A DNA stretch of 64,000 bases from Rhodospirillales bacterium (GTDB taxonomy: Bacteria > Pseudomonadota > Alphaproteobacteria > ATCC43930 > CGMCC-115725), in NCBI GenBank assembly GCA_947473305.1, contig CANJCB010000022.1, forward strand, positions 1 to 64,000, written 5' to 3'. Under the pieces are notes generated by a model. It did no database searches. It saw nothing but the letters and a program-made list of their open reading frames with translations, and was not told the DNA's origin. Positions 33,365 to 42,456 of this stretch are shown here, in pieces. The position numbers and the translations under genes were made by a program. Positions within the stretch are counted from its first letter, which is position 1; each line of letters starts with the position of its first letter.

Positions 33365-36300
33365 CAGGCGTGATGCGGCGTGGCCTCGGCAAGGGCCGCT
33401 TCGCTTTCCCGCTCCTTCGAATGATCGGTCGCGATCATGAGATAAGCGGCCGGCACGATGAAGAGGGTGAAGAAGGTGCCGATCGCGATACCGGTCGAGA
33501 TCACCAGCCCCATGTCGAAACGTGACACCGCACCCGCGCCCGTCGCCATAACCAGGGGCAGCACGCCCAGAACCATGGCGGCGGTCGTCATCAGAATGGG
33601 CCTGAGCCGGATGCCGGCGGCGAGCGTGATCGCCTCGCGCTTCGACTTGCCTTCGAGTTGCTGGGCATTGGCAAACTCCACCAGCAGGATGCCGTGCTTG
33701 CTGATCAGGCCGATCAGGGTCACGAGCCCGACCTCGGTATAGATATTGAGCGTCGCCCCACCTACCCCGAAGGCGATGAAGAAGAGCGCGCCCGCGATCG
33801 ACATCGGCACCGACAGCAGGATGATGAAGGGATCGCGGAAACTCTCGAAGAGAGCGGCCAGCGCCAGGAAGATGATGATCAGCGCGAAGCCGATGGTGAC
33901 AAGGAAGCCGCTCGATTCCTGAACGAATTGGCGCAATGGTCCGCCGTAGTCGACGGTATAGCCCTGCGGCAGGAGCTTGGCGGCCAGTTCCTTCAAGTAT
34001 TCCAGCGCATCGCCCTGGGTCACGCCGATGCCGGGCACACCCTGGATGATCGCTGCGTTGAGCTGCTGAAAGTGGTTGAGGGATTCCGGCACCACCTTGG
34101 TGGTGATCTTCACCACGGTCGAAAGCGGCACCGGCGTCCCGTCCGCAGTCTTGATGTAGTAATTCATCAATTGGTCGACATTGAGCCTATGGCTCTGTTC
34201 GACCTGCGGGATCACCTTGTAGGACCGGTCATAGAAGCTGAAATAATTGACGTAGCCGCCGCCCAGGATCGAGGCGAGCGAGTTGCCGATATCGCTCATC
34301 TTGAGACCGAGCTGGGCGGCCTTGTCACGGTCGATGACGACCGTCGATTGCGGCTGGTCGATCTTGAGATCGCTGTCGAGGAACATGAACTTGCCGCTCG
34401 CCTGCGCTTCCTGGAGGAATTGCTGCGAGAGATCGTTCAGCCGCTCGAAGGGCTCGGTGGTGAGGATCCCGAACTGAATGGGCAACCCTTGGGCACCCGG
34501 CAGAGACGGAAGCTGGAAAGCCACGACACGGACGCCCGCGATGTCATTGACCTCGCGGCTGATGATCGGCTGAAGTTGGTTGGAGGTCAGCACACGCTGA
34601 TCCCAGGGCTTCAGCACCAAGCCGGCCAGCGACAGGCCCGGCGCATCGATCTGGAAGACGTGAGCCGTCTCCGGATGTTTCATGAAAAGGTCGAAGACCT
34701 GGCGCGAGTAGACGAGACGCTGCTGGAGCGTCGCGTTGGGCGCGGAGAAATTGCGCGTTATGACGATGCCCTGGTCTTCCTGAGGCGCAAGCTCGGTGCG
34801 GGCGGCGGTGAAGAGCATGTAGATGCTGGCCCAGACGACCAGCATGAAGACCACCGTGATCGCGAGATAGTTGAGGCTGCGGACCAGGAACCACATGTAG
34901 AAGCGGCGGATCCTCTCGAAGACCCAATCGATGCCGTCGACCAGACGATCCTGGATCCCCCGCCGATTGGGATCGCGCGGCTTCAGCATCCGCGAGCACA
35001 TCATCGGCGACAGCGTGAGCGCCACAACGGCGGAAACCGTGATCGCGCCCACCAGTGTAAAGGCGAATTCCGTGAAAAGCGCGCCGGTCAGACCGCCCTG
35101 AAAACCAATGGGCACATAGACCGCTATCAGCACCACCGTCATCGCGATGATCGGCCCGCCCAGTTCTCGAGCCGCAACGAGCGCAGCCGGGATGGGTTTC
35201 AGCCCTTCCTCAAGGTGACGGTTGACGTTTTCCACCACGATGATCGCGTCGTCGACGACGAGGCCGATCGCCAGCACGAGGGCCAGAAGGGTCAATAGGT
35301 TGATCGAGAATCCGAGCGCCAGCATGATCGCGAAGGTGCCGACCAGCGACAGGGGGATTGCGATCACCGGGATGAAGACCGACCGGAGTGACCCCAGGAA
35401 CAGGAACACCACGAGCGTCACGATGAGGAGCGCTTCGACGAAGGTCCGGACCACCTCGACAATCGAGCTGTTCACGAATTCCGTCGCGTCGTAGACGATC
35501 TCGCCCCGGATCCCCTCGGGCAGGCCTGCAACGATATCCGGGAAGACCGCGCGCACGCCCTTGATGACATCGAGCAGGTTCGCGGCGGGCGCTACCTGGA
35601 TGCCGATATAGACCGCGCGCTTGCCGTCGAAGCCGACCTGGGATTCGTAGTTGTCGGCACCGAGGCTCACCCTGGCCACATCCTTCAGGCGCACGATCGC
35701 GCCGTTGGTTTGTTTCAGGACGAGTTCCTCGAATTCCTTGGCCGTATTGAGCCCCGTGGACGCGGTCAGATTCACCTGGACCCATTGGCCCTTGGTCGTG
35801 CCAAGGCCGGAGATGAAATCGTTCTGCGCGAGCGCCGTATTGATATCGGTGCCCGTCAAACCATAGGCCGCCATCTTCGCGGGATCGAGCCAGGCGCGCA
35901 GGGCGAAATTCTGACCGCCCAGGATCTCGGCGGTCTGGACACCGGTCACCGCCTGCAGCTTCGGTTGGACGATGCGGACGAGGTAGTCGGTGATCTGGTT
36001 GGGTGCGAGAACCTCGCTGCCGAAGCCCATATACATGGCGTCGATGGTCTGTCCGACCTGCACCGTCAGCACAGGCTGCTGCGAGCCCGTGGGCAATTGG
36101 TTCAGGACGGAGGCGATCTTGGTGTTGATCTCGGTCAGCGCCTTGTCGGCCTCGTAGTTGAGCCGCAGGTTCACGGTGATCGTGCTGACGCTGCTCTGCG
36201 AGGTCGAGGTCATATAGTCGATACCGTTCGCCTGGGCGATGGCGGTTTCGAGCGGGGTGGTGATGAAGCCCGCGATGACGCTGGGATCGGCGCCGTAGAA

Positions 36301-36450
36301 AGTCGTGGTGACGGTCACCACCGCGTTCTCGGTGCGCGGATACTGCAGGATAGGCAAGGTGCTTTCGGACCGTAGCCCCAGCACTAGGATCATCAGGCTG
36401 ACGACCGTCGCAAGGACCGGCCGGCGGATGAAAATATCTGTGAAGTTCAT
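33364..36450 (-). CDS. RND-family efflux pump, inner-membrane permease (HAE1-like)
   Basis: A 1028-residue proton-driven efflux permease that would form a trimer in the inner membrane. Twelve transmembrane segments and two large periplasmic loops are evident. The proton-relay motif in TM4 is intact (G-L-V-V-D-D-A-I-I-V-V-E-N-V), as is the N-terminal FIRRPVLA. It works with the adaptor (36467) and outer membrane factor (37674) encoded upstream. Similar to MexF/MdtB-like multidrug exporters. A local TetR gene heads the operon. Confidence 0.92.
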   Translation of the reverse strand: MNFTDIFIRRPVLATVVSLMILVLGLRSESTLPILQYPRTENAVVTVTTTFYGADPSVIAGFITTPLETAIAQANGIDYMTSTSQSSVSTITVNLRLNYEADKALTEINTKIASVLNQLPTGSQQPVLTVQVGQTIDAMYMGFGSEVLAPNQITDYLVRIVQPKLQAVTGVQTAEILGGQNFALRAWLDPAKMAAYGLTGTDINTALAQNDFISGLGTTKGQWVQVNLTASTGLNTAKEFEELVLKQTNGAIVRLKDVARVSLGADNYESQVGFDGKRAVYIGIQVAPAANLLDVIKGVRAVFPDIVAGLPEGIRGEIVYDATEFVNSSIVEVVRTFVEALLIVTLVVFLFLGSLRSVFIPVIAIPLSLVGTFAIMLALGFSINLLTLLALVLAIGLVVDDAIIVVENVNRHLEEGLKPIPAALVAARELGGPIIAMTVVLIAVYVPIGFQGGLTGALFTEFAFTLVGAITVSAVVALTLSPMMCSRMLKPRDPNRRGIQDRLVDGIDWVFERIRRFYMWFLVRSLNYLAITVVFMLVVWASIYMLFTAARTELAPQEDQGIVITRNFSAPNATLQQRLVYSRQVFDLFMKHPETAHVFQIDAPGLSLAGLVLKPWDQRVLTSNQLQPIISREVNDIAGVRVVAFQLPSLPGAQGLPIQFGILTTEPFERLNDLSQQFLQEAQASGKFMFLDSDLKIDQPQSTVVIDRDKAAQLGLKMSDIGNSLASILGGGYVNYFSFYDRSYKVIPQVEQSHRLNVDQLMNYYIKTADGTPVPLSTVVKITTKVVPESLNHFQQLNAAIIQGVPGIGVTQGDALEYLKELAAKLLPQGYTVDYGGPLRQFVQESSGFLVTIGFALIIIFLALAALFESFRDPFIILLSVPMSIAGALFFIAFGVGGATLNIYTEVGLVTLIGLISKHGILLVEFANAQQLEGKSKREAITLAAGIRLRPILMTTAAMVLGVLPLVMATGAGAVSRFDMGLVISTGIAIGTFFTLFIVPAAYLMIATDHSKERESEAALAEATPHHA

Positions 36451-36466
36451 CTGATGCGCCCCGGCC

Positions 36467-37624
36467 TTACTGTTCCTGGATCTTGGGCTTAGCGTCGGCC
36501 TTCGGCGCCTGGTCGTTGTTGATCGTCACATTGACGCCGTTGCGCAGCTTCAACTGACCGGCGACGACGACCGTCTCGCCTTCCTTGACACCCTTGAGGA
36601 TCGCGATCAGATCGCCCTTGGCCGTACCCGTCGTCACGAAGCTCTGCCGCGCGACGAGATTGGGCTTGCCGTCCGGCGTCTTGCCCTTGTCGTCGACGAC
36701 ATAAACCGTGTCGCCATAGGGATTATAGGAGATGGCCGTCTGCGGCAGGGTCACGAGCTTCTCGGGCGTGCCCACCGCGATATGCACATTGGCGAACATG
36801 CCCGGCACGAGCTTCTTCTCGGGATTGGGGAAAGATGCCCGCACGAGCACATTTCGGGTGGCCGCATCGACCTTCGGGTTGATCGCCGAGATCTTGCCCA
36901 TGAAGTTCTGGCCGGGGAAGGTATCGATATTGGCGGTCACCACCTGGTCGATCTTCAGCCGGTCCAGCGCCTGCTGCGGCAGATAGAAGTCCACATAGAC
37001 AAGATCGAGTTCCTGCAGTGTCACCACGGAAGCGCCGGCGGCGACATATTGCCCGAGATCGACCTGGCGGATGCCGAGCCTGCCGTCGAAGGGCGCCCGG
37101 ATCGACTTATAGGAGAGGAGCGCTTCCTGCTGCGCCACCTGGGCCTCGGCGCTCTTCAGGTTCTGAGCATCGGTATCGACCTGCTGCTGGCTGATCGCCT
37201 GGGCCTGAAGCTGGCGCTGGTCGCGGTCGAGGGTGAGCTTGGCAAGCGCTGCGGCTGCCTTGAGCGACTGGAGCCGGGCGGCATCGTCAGCCGACTGGAG
37301 TTCCAGCAGCAATGTCCCCGCCTTCACGTCGGCGCCAGATTCGAAGCGGATGGCCGAGACGATGCCCGCTACCTGGGTGGCAAGATCGGCGCCCTTGGCA
37401 GCCCTGACATTGCCTACCGCGCTGAGCTCGGGCTGCCAGGGCTCCATCGTCGCCGAAGCCGTCGAGACCGTTGGCGGCGGCGGCGCGAATTGCGCCATCA
37501 CTTCCTTGATCTTGGCGGCTTTGAAGGCCTCGAACTTGGGATAGCCCCAGAAGCCCACGAGCACGCCGAGCACGATTCCGAAGAAGGCGACACCGATCGC
37601 CGTCAGAATACCCCGTCCCGTCAT
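36467..37624 (-). CDS. RND efflux periplasmic adaptor (membrane fusion protein)
   Basis: A 385-residue adaptor anchored by an N-terminal transmembrane helix (around residues 7-27). The lipoyl half-motifs, a helical hairpin rich in Ala and Gln (about residues 95-165) and the beta-barrel are recognisable; G-R-L-G-I-R-Q-V-D-L-G-Q-Y-V is typical. ATG 37624 is chosen over 37639 because GGAGG lies eight bases upstream. It lies between the outer membrane factor and permease genes of the same operon. Confidence 0.9.
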   Translation of the reverse strand: MTGRGILTAIGVAFFGIVLGVLVGFWGYPKFEAFKAAKIKEVMAQFAPPPPTVSTASATMEPWQPELSAVGNVRAAKGADLATQVAGIVSAIRFESGADVKAGTLLLELQSADDAARLQSLKAAAALAKLTLDRDQRQLQAQAISQQQVDTDAQNLKSAEAQVAQQEALLSYKSIRAPFDGRLGIRQVDLGQYVAAGASVVTLQELDLVYVDFYLPQQALDRLKIDQVVTANIDTFPGQNFMGKISAINPKVDAATRNVLVRASFPNPEKKLVPGMFANVHIAVGTPEKLVTLPQTAISYNPYGDTVYVVDDKGKTPDGKPNLVARQSFVTTGTAKGDLIAILKGVKEGETVVVAGQLKLRNGVNVTINNDQAPKADAKPKIQEQ

Positions 37625-37673
37625 ATCGCCAGCCTCCATAGGGCTTTGCCAATCGGCATAAAGTTCAGATCAA

Positions 37674-39200
37674 TCATTGCTTCTTTTCCGTTCCCGCCAT
37701 TTCGGCGGGCATCTTGGGGGGCGGCAGAGGCCTGCCATTTTCGCCCAGCGCCACATCCATCCGGTTCCACCAGCCGCCGCCCAGCGCCTGGAAGAGCGCG
37801 GCGGTATCAGAAAAGCGGCTGGCCTGGGCCTGAATAAGGGCGATGCGAGCCTGCTGATAGGTCTGCTCCGCCGTCAGCAGCGAGAGATAGCTCACGGCGC
37901 CGAGCTTGAATTGATCGCGGGCGAGTTCGAGGCTCGCGGCCGCGGCCCTTTCCGCCGCAACCTGGGCGGCCAGAGCCTCGGCGTCGTGCTGTAGCGCGCG
38001 CAGAGCGTCAGCCACATTCTGGAAGGCCGCGATCACCGTGGCGCGGTATTGGGCGGCAGCCTGGTCTCGGGCAGCAATGGCGGAGCGGCGCTGATGCTCC
38101 AGCATGCCACCATTGAAGATCGGCTGAACCAGGCCCGCCCCGATGCTCCAGACACCGCTGCCCGGCTGGAAAAGGCTGCTGAAATCCGAAGCGGTCCGCC
38201 CGATGCTGGCGGTCAGGGAAAACTGCGGAAGCTTGGCTGCGGTGGCAACGCCGATCTGGGCATTCGCCGCGTGCAGCAAGGCTTCGGTCGCACGAATATC
38301 CGGCCGCTGATCGACAAGCTGCGAGGGCAGGCTGACGGGCAGATCGACCGGAAGCTGAAGCCCCGCGAGATCGAATTTTGCCGCCACCTCCTCGCTCGGG
38401 AAACGCCCCGCGAGCGCCGCCAGCAGATTGCGCTGCTGGGCGAGTTGCTTTTGAAGCGCCGGCAGAGCGGCCTGCGTCTGGGCGAGGTTCGCCTGCTGGG
38501 CAAGCACCGCCGCCTTCGACGAACCACCCAGGTCGAACTGCCGCTGCAAAACCTCGAGCTGCGACTTTTCGGCCTCGATGATCTGCTCATAGGCCGCAAC
38601 CTGCGCCCGGAGCGACGCCTCGACGATCGCCGCGGTGACCACGTTCGAGGTGAGGGTCAGGTAGGAAGCTTCCACCTGGAAGCGTTGATAATCCACCCGG
38701 GCATCGAGGGCTTCGACGCCGCGACGCGTCCCGCCGAAGACATCCGGCGCATAGGAAACATCGAGCCCGGCTGTATTGAGCGTGAAGAGGGAACCGCCCG
38801 GCGCACCGAAGGCGGCGTTGCTGGATTTTTGGCGAGTCACGCCGAATTTGCCCGTCACGGTCGGGAGGAAAGCGCCCCGTTGGGCCTCAGAATTCTCCTG
38901 AGCGACCCGCAAGGCGGCCTGAGCCGCCTGCAGATTGGGGTTGGCCTTCAGGGCTTCCTCGATAAGGGCGTTCAGCGGCTCCGACCGGAACAGCGTCCAC
39001 CATTGGCCGGGGATATCGAGATCCTTGACGAAGCGCTGCGCCTCGCCGCCCGGGACTGAAGCGGAGGTCGTCTGCGCTGCCAGCGGTTCCGGTGTGTAGC
39101 CTGCAACCTCGGGCGAGGCAGGACGGCTGAAGTCCGGCCCTACGGTGCAGCCCGCCAGCACGGAAAGCAGCAGGGAATATCCCAGGCGACGCACGGTCAT
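37674..39200 (-). CDS. Outer membrane factor lipoprotein, NodT/OprM family
   Basis: A 508-residue TolC-like channel subunit. The signal ends in the lipobox L-A-G-C (cysteine about residue 18), so it is a lipoprotein. Two OEP repeats with long alanine-rich coiled coils are visible, with P-D-I-R-A-T-E in the middle. The start overlaps the TetR stop (ATGA). The frame open upstream of 39200 is only a shadow of tetR. It provides the exit duct for the RND pump encoded downstream. Confidence 0.9.
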   Translation of the reverse strand: MTVRRLGYSLLLSVLAGCTVGPDFSRPASPEVAGYTPEPLAAQTTSASVPGGEAQRFVKDLDIPGQWWTLFRSEPLNALIEEALKANPNLQAAQAALRVAQENSEAQRGAFLPTVTGKFGVTRQKSSNAAFGAPGGSLFTLNTAGLDVSYAPDVFGGTRRGVEALDARVDYQRFQVEASYLTLTSNVVTAAIVEASLRAQVAAYEQIIEAEKSQLEVLQRQFDLGGSSKAAVLAQQANLAQTQAALPALQKQLAQQRNLLAALAGRFPSEEVAAKFDLAGLQLPVDLPVSLPSQLVDQRPDIRATEALLHAANAQIGVATAAKLPQFSLTASIGRTASDFSSLFQPGSGVWSIGAGLVQPIFNGGMLEHQRRSAIAARDQAAAQYRATVIAAFQNVADALRALQHDAEALAAQVAAERAAAASLELARDQFKLGAVSYLSLLTAEQTYQQARIALIQAQASRFSDTAALFQALGGGWWNRMDVALGENGRPLPPPKMPAEMAGTEKKQ

Positions 39201-39895
39201 TGGCGTCGCTCCATGGCCACGCGGATGATCGCGTCGGTCTGTTCCCGGACCAGCGCTTTCACCGCCGATACTCTCTCTTCGCCAATGTCGTTCCAATCGA
39301 GCGCGCATCGCGCCCCCTTATTGCAAAAGATCGTGATCTGTCCGAGGACAAGCACCGTGCGCAGCATGACGGCCTCGTCCACCTCGTCGCGCCCCAGGAG
39401 CCGCGCGATCAGCGCGGCGCAGGGACCGACGGTTTCTTCCATCATCGCCTTGTGGAGCGTGTCGAGGGCTTCCGATCCCTCAAGCTCGCCCCGGCCGATG
39501 AAGCGCTTGCGGCTTTCCGAATGCTCGCCGCCCACCATCAAGGTGACCAAAGACGCGAGCATCGCGTGAAGCAAAGTGATGAGTTCATCCGGGGCAACTT
39601 CGGGACGAGCCAGAGCGGCCCTGGCGTCGGCAGCCGCCGCCCCCATGCAACTGCGCATTTCCGCGACGATATGCTCGATCGCGGCGCGATAGAGGCCTTC
39701 CTTGCTGCCGAAATAATATTGGATGGCCGGAAGGTTGATCCCCGCCCGCTGGGCCAGCACACGAGTGCTTGCGCCCTCATAACCGTCACGGGCGAAAATC
39801 TCGATCGCCGTTTCCAGGATGCGGCGACGGGTATCCTCGCCCCGCTGCTGGATGCCGGGCCTGTAATGCTGGGTGGATGAAGCGCTCACAGTCAT
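39197..39895 (-). CDS. TetR-family regulator of the RND efflux operon
   Basis: A 232-residue repressor. The N-terminal helix-turn-helix (G-A-S-T-R-V-L-A-Q-R-A-G-I-N-L-P-A-I-Q-Y) and the Y-Y-F-G-S-K-E-G-L-Y TetR hallmark are present; the C-terminal domain matches the CerR/YbiH-type. The ATG at 39895 is preferred to a TTG at 39910 that would lie inside the operator. It is the first gene of the operon, so it is probably autoregulated through 39910-39950. Confidence 0.9.
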   Translation of the reverse strand: MTVSASSTQHYRPGIQQRGEDTRRRILETAIEIFARDGYEGASTRVLAQRAGINLPAIQYYFGSKEGLYRAAIEHIVAEMRSCMGAAAADARAALARPEVAPDELITLLHAMLASLVTLMVGGEHSESRKRFIGRGELEGSEALDTLHKAMMEETVGPCAALIARLLGRDEVDEAVMLRTVLVLGQITIFCNKGARCALDWNDIGEERVSAVKALVREQTDAIIRVAMERRQ

Positions 39896-39907
39896 GGTGC
39901 GGCGCAG

Positions 39908-39950
39908 CAAATATATCGTTCGAAAGACTATGTCAATCGAACGATATATT
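39908..39950 (-). promoter_or_regulatory. Operator and promoter of the tetR-RND operon
   Basis: A perfect inverted repeat of 14 bases per arm, aatatatcgttcga (39910-39923) and tcgaacgatatatt (39937-39950), separated by 13 bases. A minus-strand TTGACA (39931-39936) lies in the spacer, and TATTTG (39908-39913) follows at 17 bases, so a sigma-70 promoter sits inside the operator. A dimer pair of the adjacent TetR protein would block it. Confidence 0.75.
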
Positions 39951-39999
39951 CTTCTAGAGCATGGCTGTCCGCTCGAAAGCGGCGGGGCTTAGCCGGATC

Positions 40000-41601
40000 C
40001 TACTGTTCCAACCAGGCCTCGGACCACAGCCCGGCCGTGCTTTGCATCTTGCCCCAGACGCCATGGAGGCGCTTGGAGGCCGCATCGATGAATACATATT
40101 GGCGCAACTGCAGGCTCGGCAATTCATCCGCGAGGATCGCCTGGGCCTGCTTATAGAAGACGCCGCGCTCGTCGAAGCTCGTGCCCCGCTTACCCTTCTC
40201 GAACAACTCGTCGAGCTTCGGATTGGAATAGCCCATCGGATTGCCGAATTGGTCGCCTTGCGAAGAGGTCGCCCAGGTCCGCGCTATGCCCAGGGCCGGA
40301 TCGTAGAAACTGCCGTAGACCTGCATGGTGATGTCGTAATCGTATTCCTTGAAGACCTTCTGGATGAAGGCCGTGCGCTCCAGCCCCTCGATCTGCATAT
40401 CGACACCCACGGCCTGCCACATGCTCTTCATGGCGATGGCCGCCTGTTGCATCTCAGGATAGTCGAAGCCGAAGGTCAGCATCTTTAAGGTCATGCGCTT
40501 GCCGTCCGCCCCGCGCTTCGCACCGGCCGCATCAAGGAGCGCATTCGCCTTCGCGATGTCATAGGGATACATCTTCCGGTAATCGACATCGGGATTGGAC
40601 AGCCAGGGGATGTCCGTGGTCATCGGCTGCGTTCCGATAGTCCCGACATTGAAGAAGACGTTCTTCATCAGATAGTCGCGGTCGGTCGCAATGAAGAGCG
40701 CCTGCCGCACCCGCTTGTCGTCCAAGGGCTTACGCCGTTGGTTGTACATCATGATGCCCGACTGGGAGCTGGTGTCGCTGTTGAGGACTTTCAGCTTCGG
40801 GTTTGCGTTGATGGCCGCGATGTCATTGGCCGCGATGTTGGAGACGATATCGACTTCGCCACCCTGCAGCGCCTGGATGCGCGCGCCGGTCTGGGTAATG
40901 ATCTTGCCGATCACCGCGTCGAGATAAGGCTTGCCCGGTATGAAATAGTCCGTGTTCTTCACGACCTTCACATATTCGCCGCGCTTCCACTCGCCGAGCT
41001 TGAACGCGCCCGTGCCGATGGGCGTCGCCGTCGTCGCCGGGTTCTTGGGAATTTCCGTCCCGCGAAAGACATGGGCCGGCAGGATCGCGCCGCCCTGGGA
41101 ACAGGCGAGAGACAGAAGGAAAGGCCCGAAGGTCTGCTTCAGCTTGAAGATCACCTTGTCCGGCGCAGGGGTCTCGATGGACTCGATTTCCTTCCCGGCA
41201 GCGGCGAAGACCGTCCCGTATTTCACGCTGCCTTCGAGGATCGAATATTTGACGTCATCGGAAGTAAAGGGCTTGCCGTCGTGCCAATTCGCCTTGTTGA
41301 GCTCGAAGGTATAGGTGAGCCCATCCGGCGAAATCGTATAGGACTTGGCCAGCACGGGCTGGATCTTGTACTCAGGCGTCACCTGGATCAGCGGTTCGTA
41401 AAGAATACAGCCCATGGTCCGGTCGGGAACGCCCGAGGTGATCACGGGATTGAGGGTGGGGGGCTCCTGGGTCAGAGTGAGGATCGCCGTGCCGCCTCGC
41501 TGTATCGGCGGCTCGGCCTGCGCGAAGGCGGCGCCGCTTGCGGACAAGGCAGCTATCGCCGCAAAGCTCAGGACCGAAAACTGACCCTTCGTCATCCCCA
41601 T
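40000..41601 (-). CDS. ABC transporter substrate-binding protein, family 5 (peptide/nickel type)
   Basis: A 533-residue periplasmic binding protein with a Sec signal peptide ending in A-A-F-A-Q-A (cleavage near residue 28). The SBP_bac_5 signature S-Y-T-I-S-P-D-G-L-T-Y-T-F-E-L and W-H-D-G-K-P-F-T-S-D-D-V are clear. No permease or ATPase gene is adjacent. It could serve the binding-protein-less importer at 2226-6011, although nothing in the sequence proves this. Confidence 0.9.
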   Translation of the reverse strand: MGMTKGQFSVLSFAAIAALSASGAAFAQAEPPIQRGGTAILTLTQEPPTLNPVITSGVPDRTMGCILYEPLIQVTPEYKIQPVLAKSYTISPDGLTYTFELNKANWHDGKPFTSDDVKYSILEGSVKYGTVFAAAGKEIESIETPAPDKVIFKLKQTFGPFLLSLACSQGGAILPAHVFRGTEIPKNPATTATPIGTGAFKLGEWKRGEYVKVVKNTDYFIPGKPYLDAVIGKIITQTGARIQALQGGEVDIVSNIAANDIAAINANPKLKVLNSDTSSQSGIMMYNQRRKPLDDKRVRQALFIATDRDYLMKNVFFNVGTIGTQPMTTDIPWLSNPDVDYRKMYPYDIAKANALLDAAGAKRGADGKRMTLKMLTFGFDYPEMQQAAIAMKSMWQAVGVDMQIEGLERTAFIQKVFKEYDYDITMQVYGSFYDPALGIARTWATSSQGDQFGNPMGYSNPKLDELFEKGKRGTSFDERGVFYKQAQAILADELPSLQLRQYVFIDAASKRLHGVWGKMQSTAGLWSEAWLEQ

Positions 41602-41713
41602 TATCCCCTTTTATGCGTTGGAACGGGCATCCATGGTCATATGTGCCGGTCGTCCTAAAGTTAAGCCCAGTCGCTGGAACAGCGTCAATGTAAATTTGGG
41701 AAAGCCACCTCAA

Positions 41714-41742
41714 TTGACCATCGGTGCGGAGGAGCGATAGGG
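41714..41742 (+). promoter_or_regulatory. Possible promoter of the isochorismatase-like gene
   Basis: TTGACC (41714-41719) and ATAGGG (41737-41742) are separated by 17 bases, 30 bases before the start codon. The -10 match is weak. Confidence 0.3.
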
Positions 41743-41771
41743 TCGCTAAAAATAAAGGGAGGCCTAGGTTC

Positions 41772-42446
41772 ATGCATAAGAGCGCAATTCCCGATTACCT
41801 CATCGAGCGGGTGAAGGCCCGGCGCGGCAAGGTCGATCTCTTCGAGCGTCTCGACGGCAAAAAGACCGCCCTGCTCGTCGTCGATCTGCAGAACGCCTTC
41901 ATGCTGCCCGGCATGACCGACGAGGTTCCGATCGCCCGGGAAATCGTGCCCAACGTCAACCGGCTTGCCGCCGCCACGCGGAAAGCGGGCGGGCTTGTCG
42001 TCTGGATCAAGATGACGCTCGGCGGCAACAAGGATCGCTGGGACGTGTTTCTCGACAATTTCTCCTCGCCCGCCATCGCCGCGGCCGCGCAGAAGGCGCT
42101 GACGCCCGGCGATCCAGGCCATGAGCTTCACGCCGCTCTAGACGTGCAGGACGGCGATCTGACCATCGAAAAAACGAGATTCAGCGCATTCATTCAGGGA
42201 TCGTCAGGGCTCGACAGCATCTTGCGGGCGAAGGGGATCGACACGGTGGTGATCACCGGCACGGTCACCAATACCTGCTGCGAATGCACGGCGCGGGACG
42301 CGATGATGCTCAATTACCGGATGATCTTCGTCTCCGACGCCAATGCCGGGCGCACCGACGAGGAGCACAACGCGACCCTGGGCAACATCCTTCGGATCTT
42401 CGGGGATGTCGCCTCTACCGATGAAGTGGTGAAGCGGCTCGGCTGA
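41772..42446 (+). CDS. Isochorismatase-family cysteine hydrolase
   Basis: A 224-residue amidohydrolase of the isochorismatase-like family. The catalytic triad is seen as D38 (V-V-D-L-Q-N-A-F), K134 (I-E-K-T-R-F) and C169 (T-N-T-C-C-E-C-T-A-R-D). Such enzymes hydrolyse amides such as N-carbamoylsarcosine, nicotinamide, biuret or ureidoacrylate. The ATG at 41772 follows an aaagggagg site. It is divergent from the binding-protein gene and convergent with the MmgE/PrpD gene. Confidence 0.88.
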   Translation: MHKSAIPDYLIERVKARRGKVDLFERLDGKKTALLVVDLQNAFMLPGMTDEVPIAREIVPNVNRLAAATRKAGGLVVWIKMTLGGNKDRWDVFLDNFSSPAIAAAAQKALTPGDPGHELHAALDVQDGDLTIEKTRFSAFIQGSSGLDSILRAKGIDTVVITGTVTNTCCECTARDAMMLNYRMIFVSDANAGRTDEEHNATLGNILRIFGDVASTDEVVKRLG

Positions 42447-42456
42447 GCCGCCTCCC

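Noticed and set aside
33658-35298. Plus-strand open frame of 546 codons inside the RND permease gene
   Set aside because: Shadow of the RND gene with low-complexity basic composition and no motif.
39969-39982. Small hairpin ccgct-cgaa-agcgg between tetR and the binding-protein gene as a terminator
   Set aside because: Only five base pairs and no U-tract.
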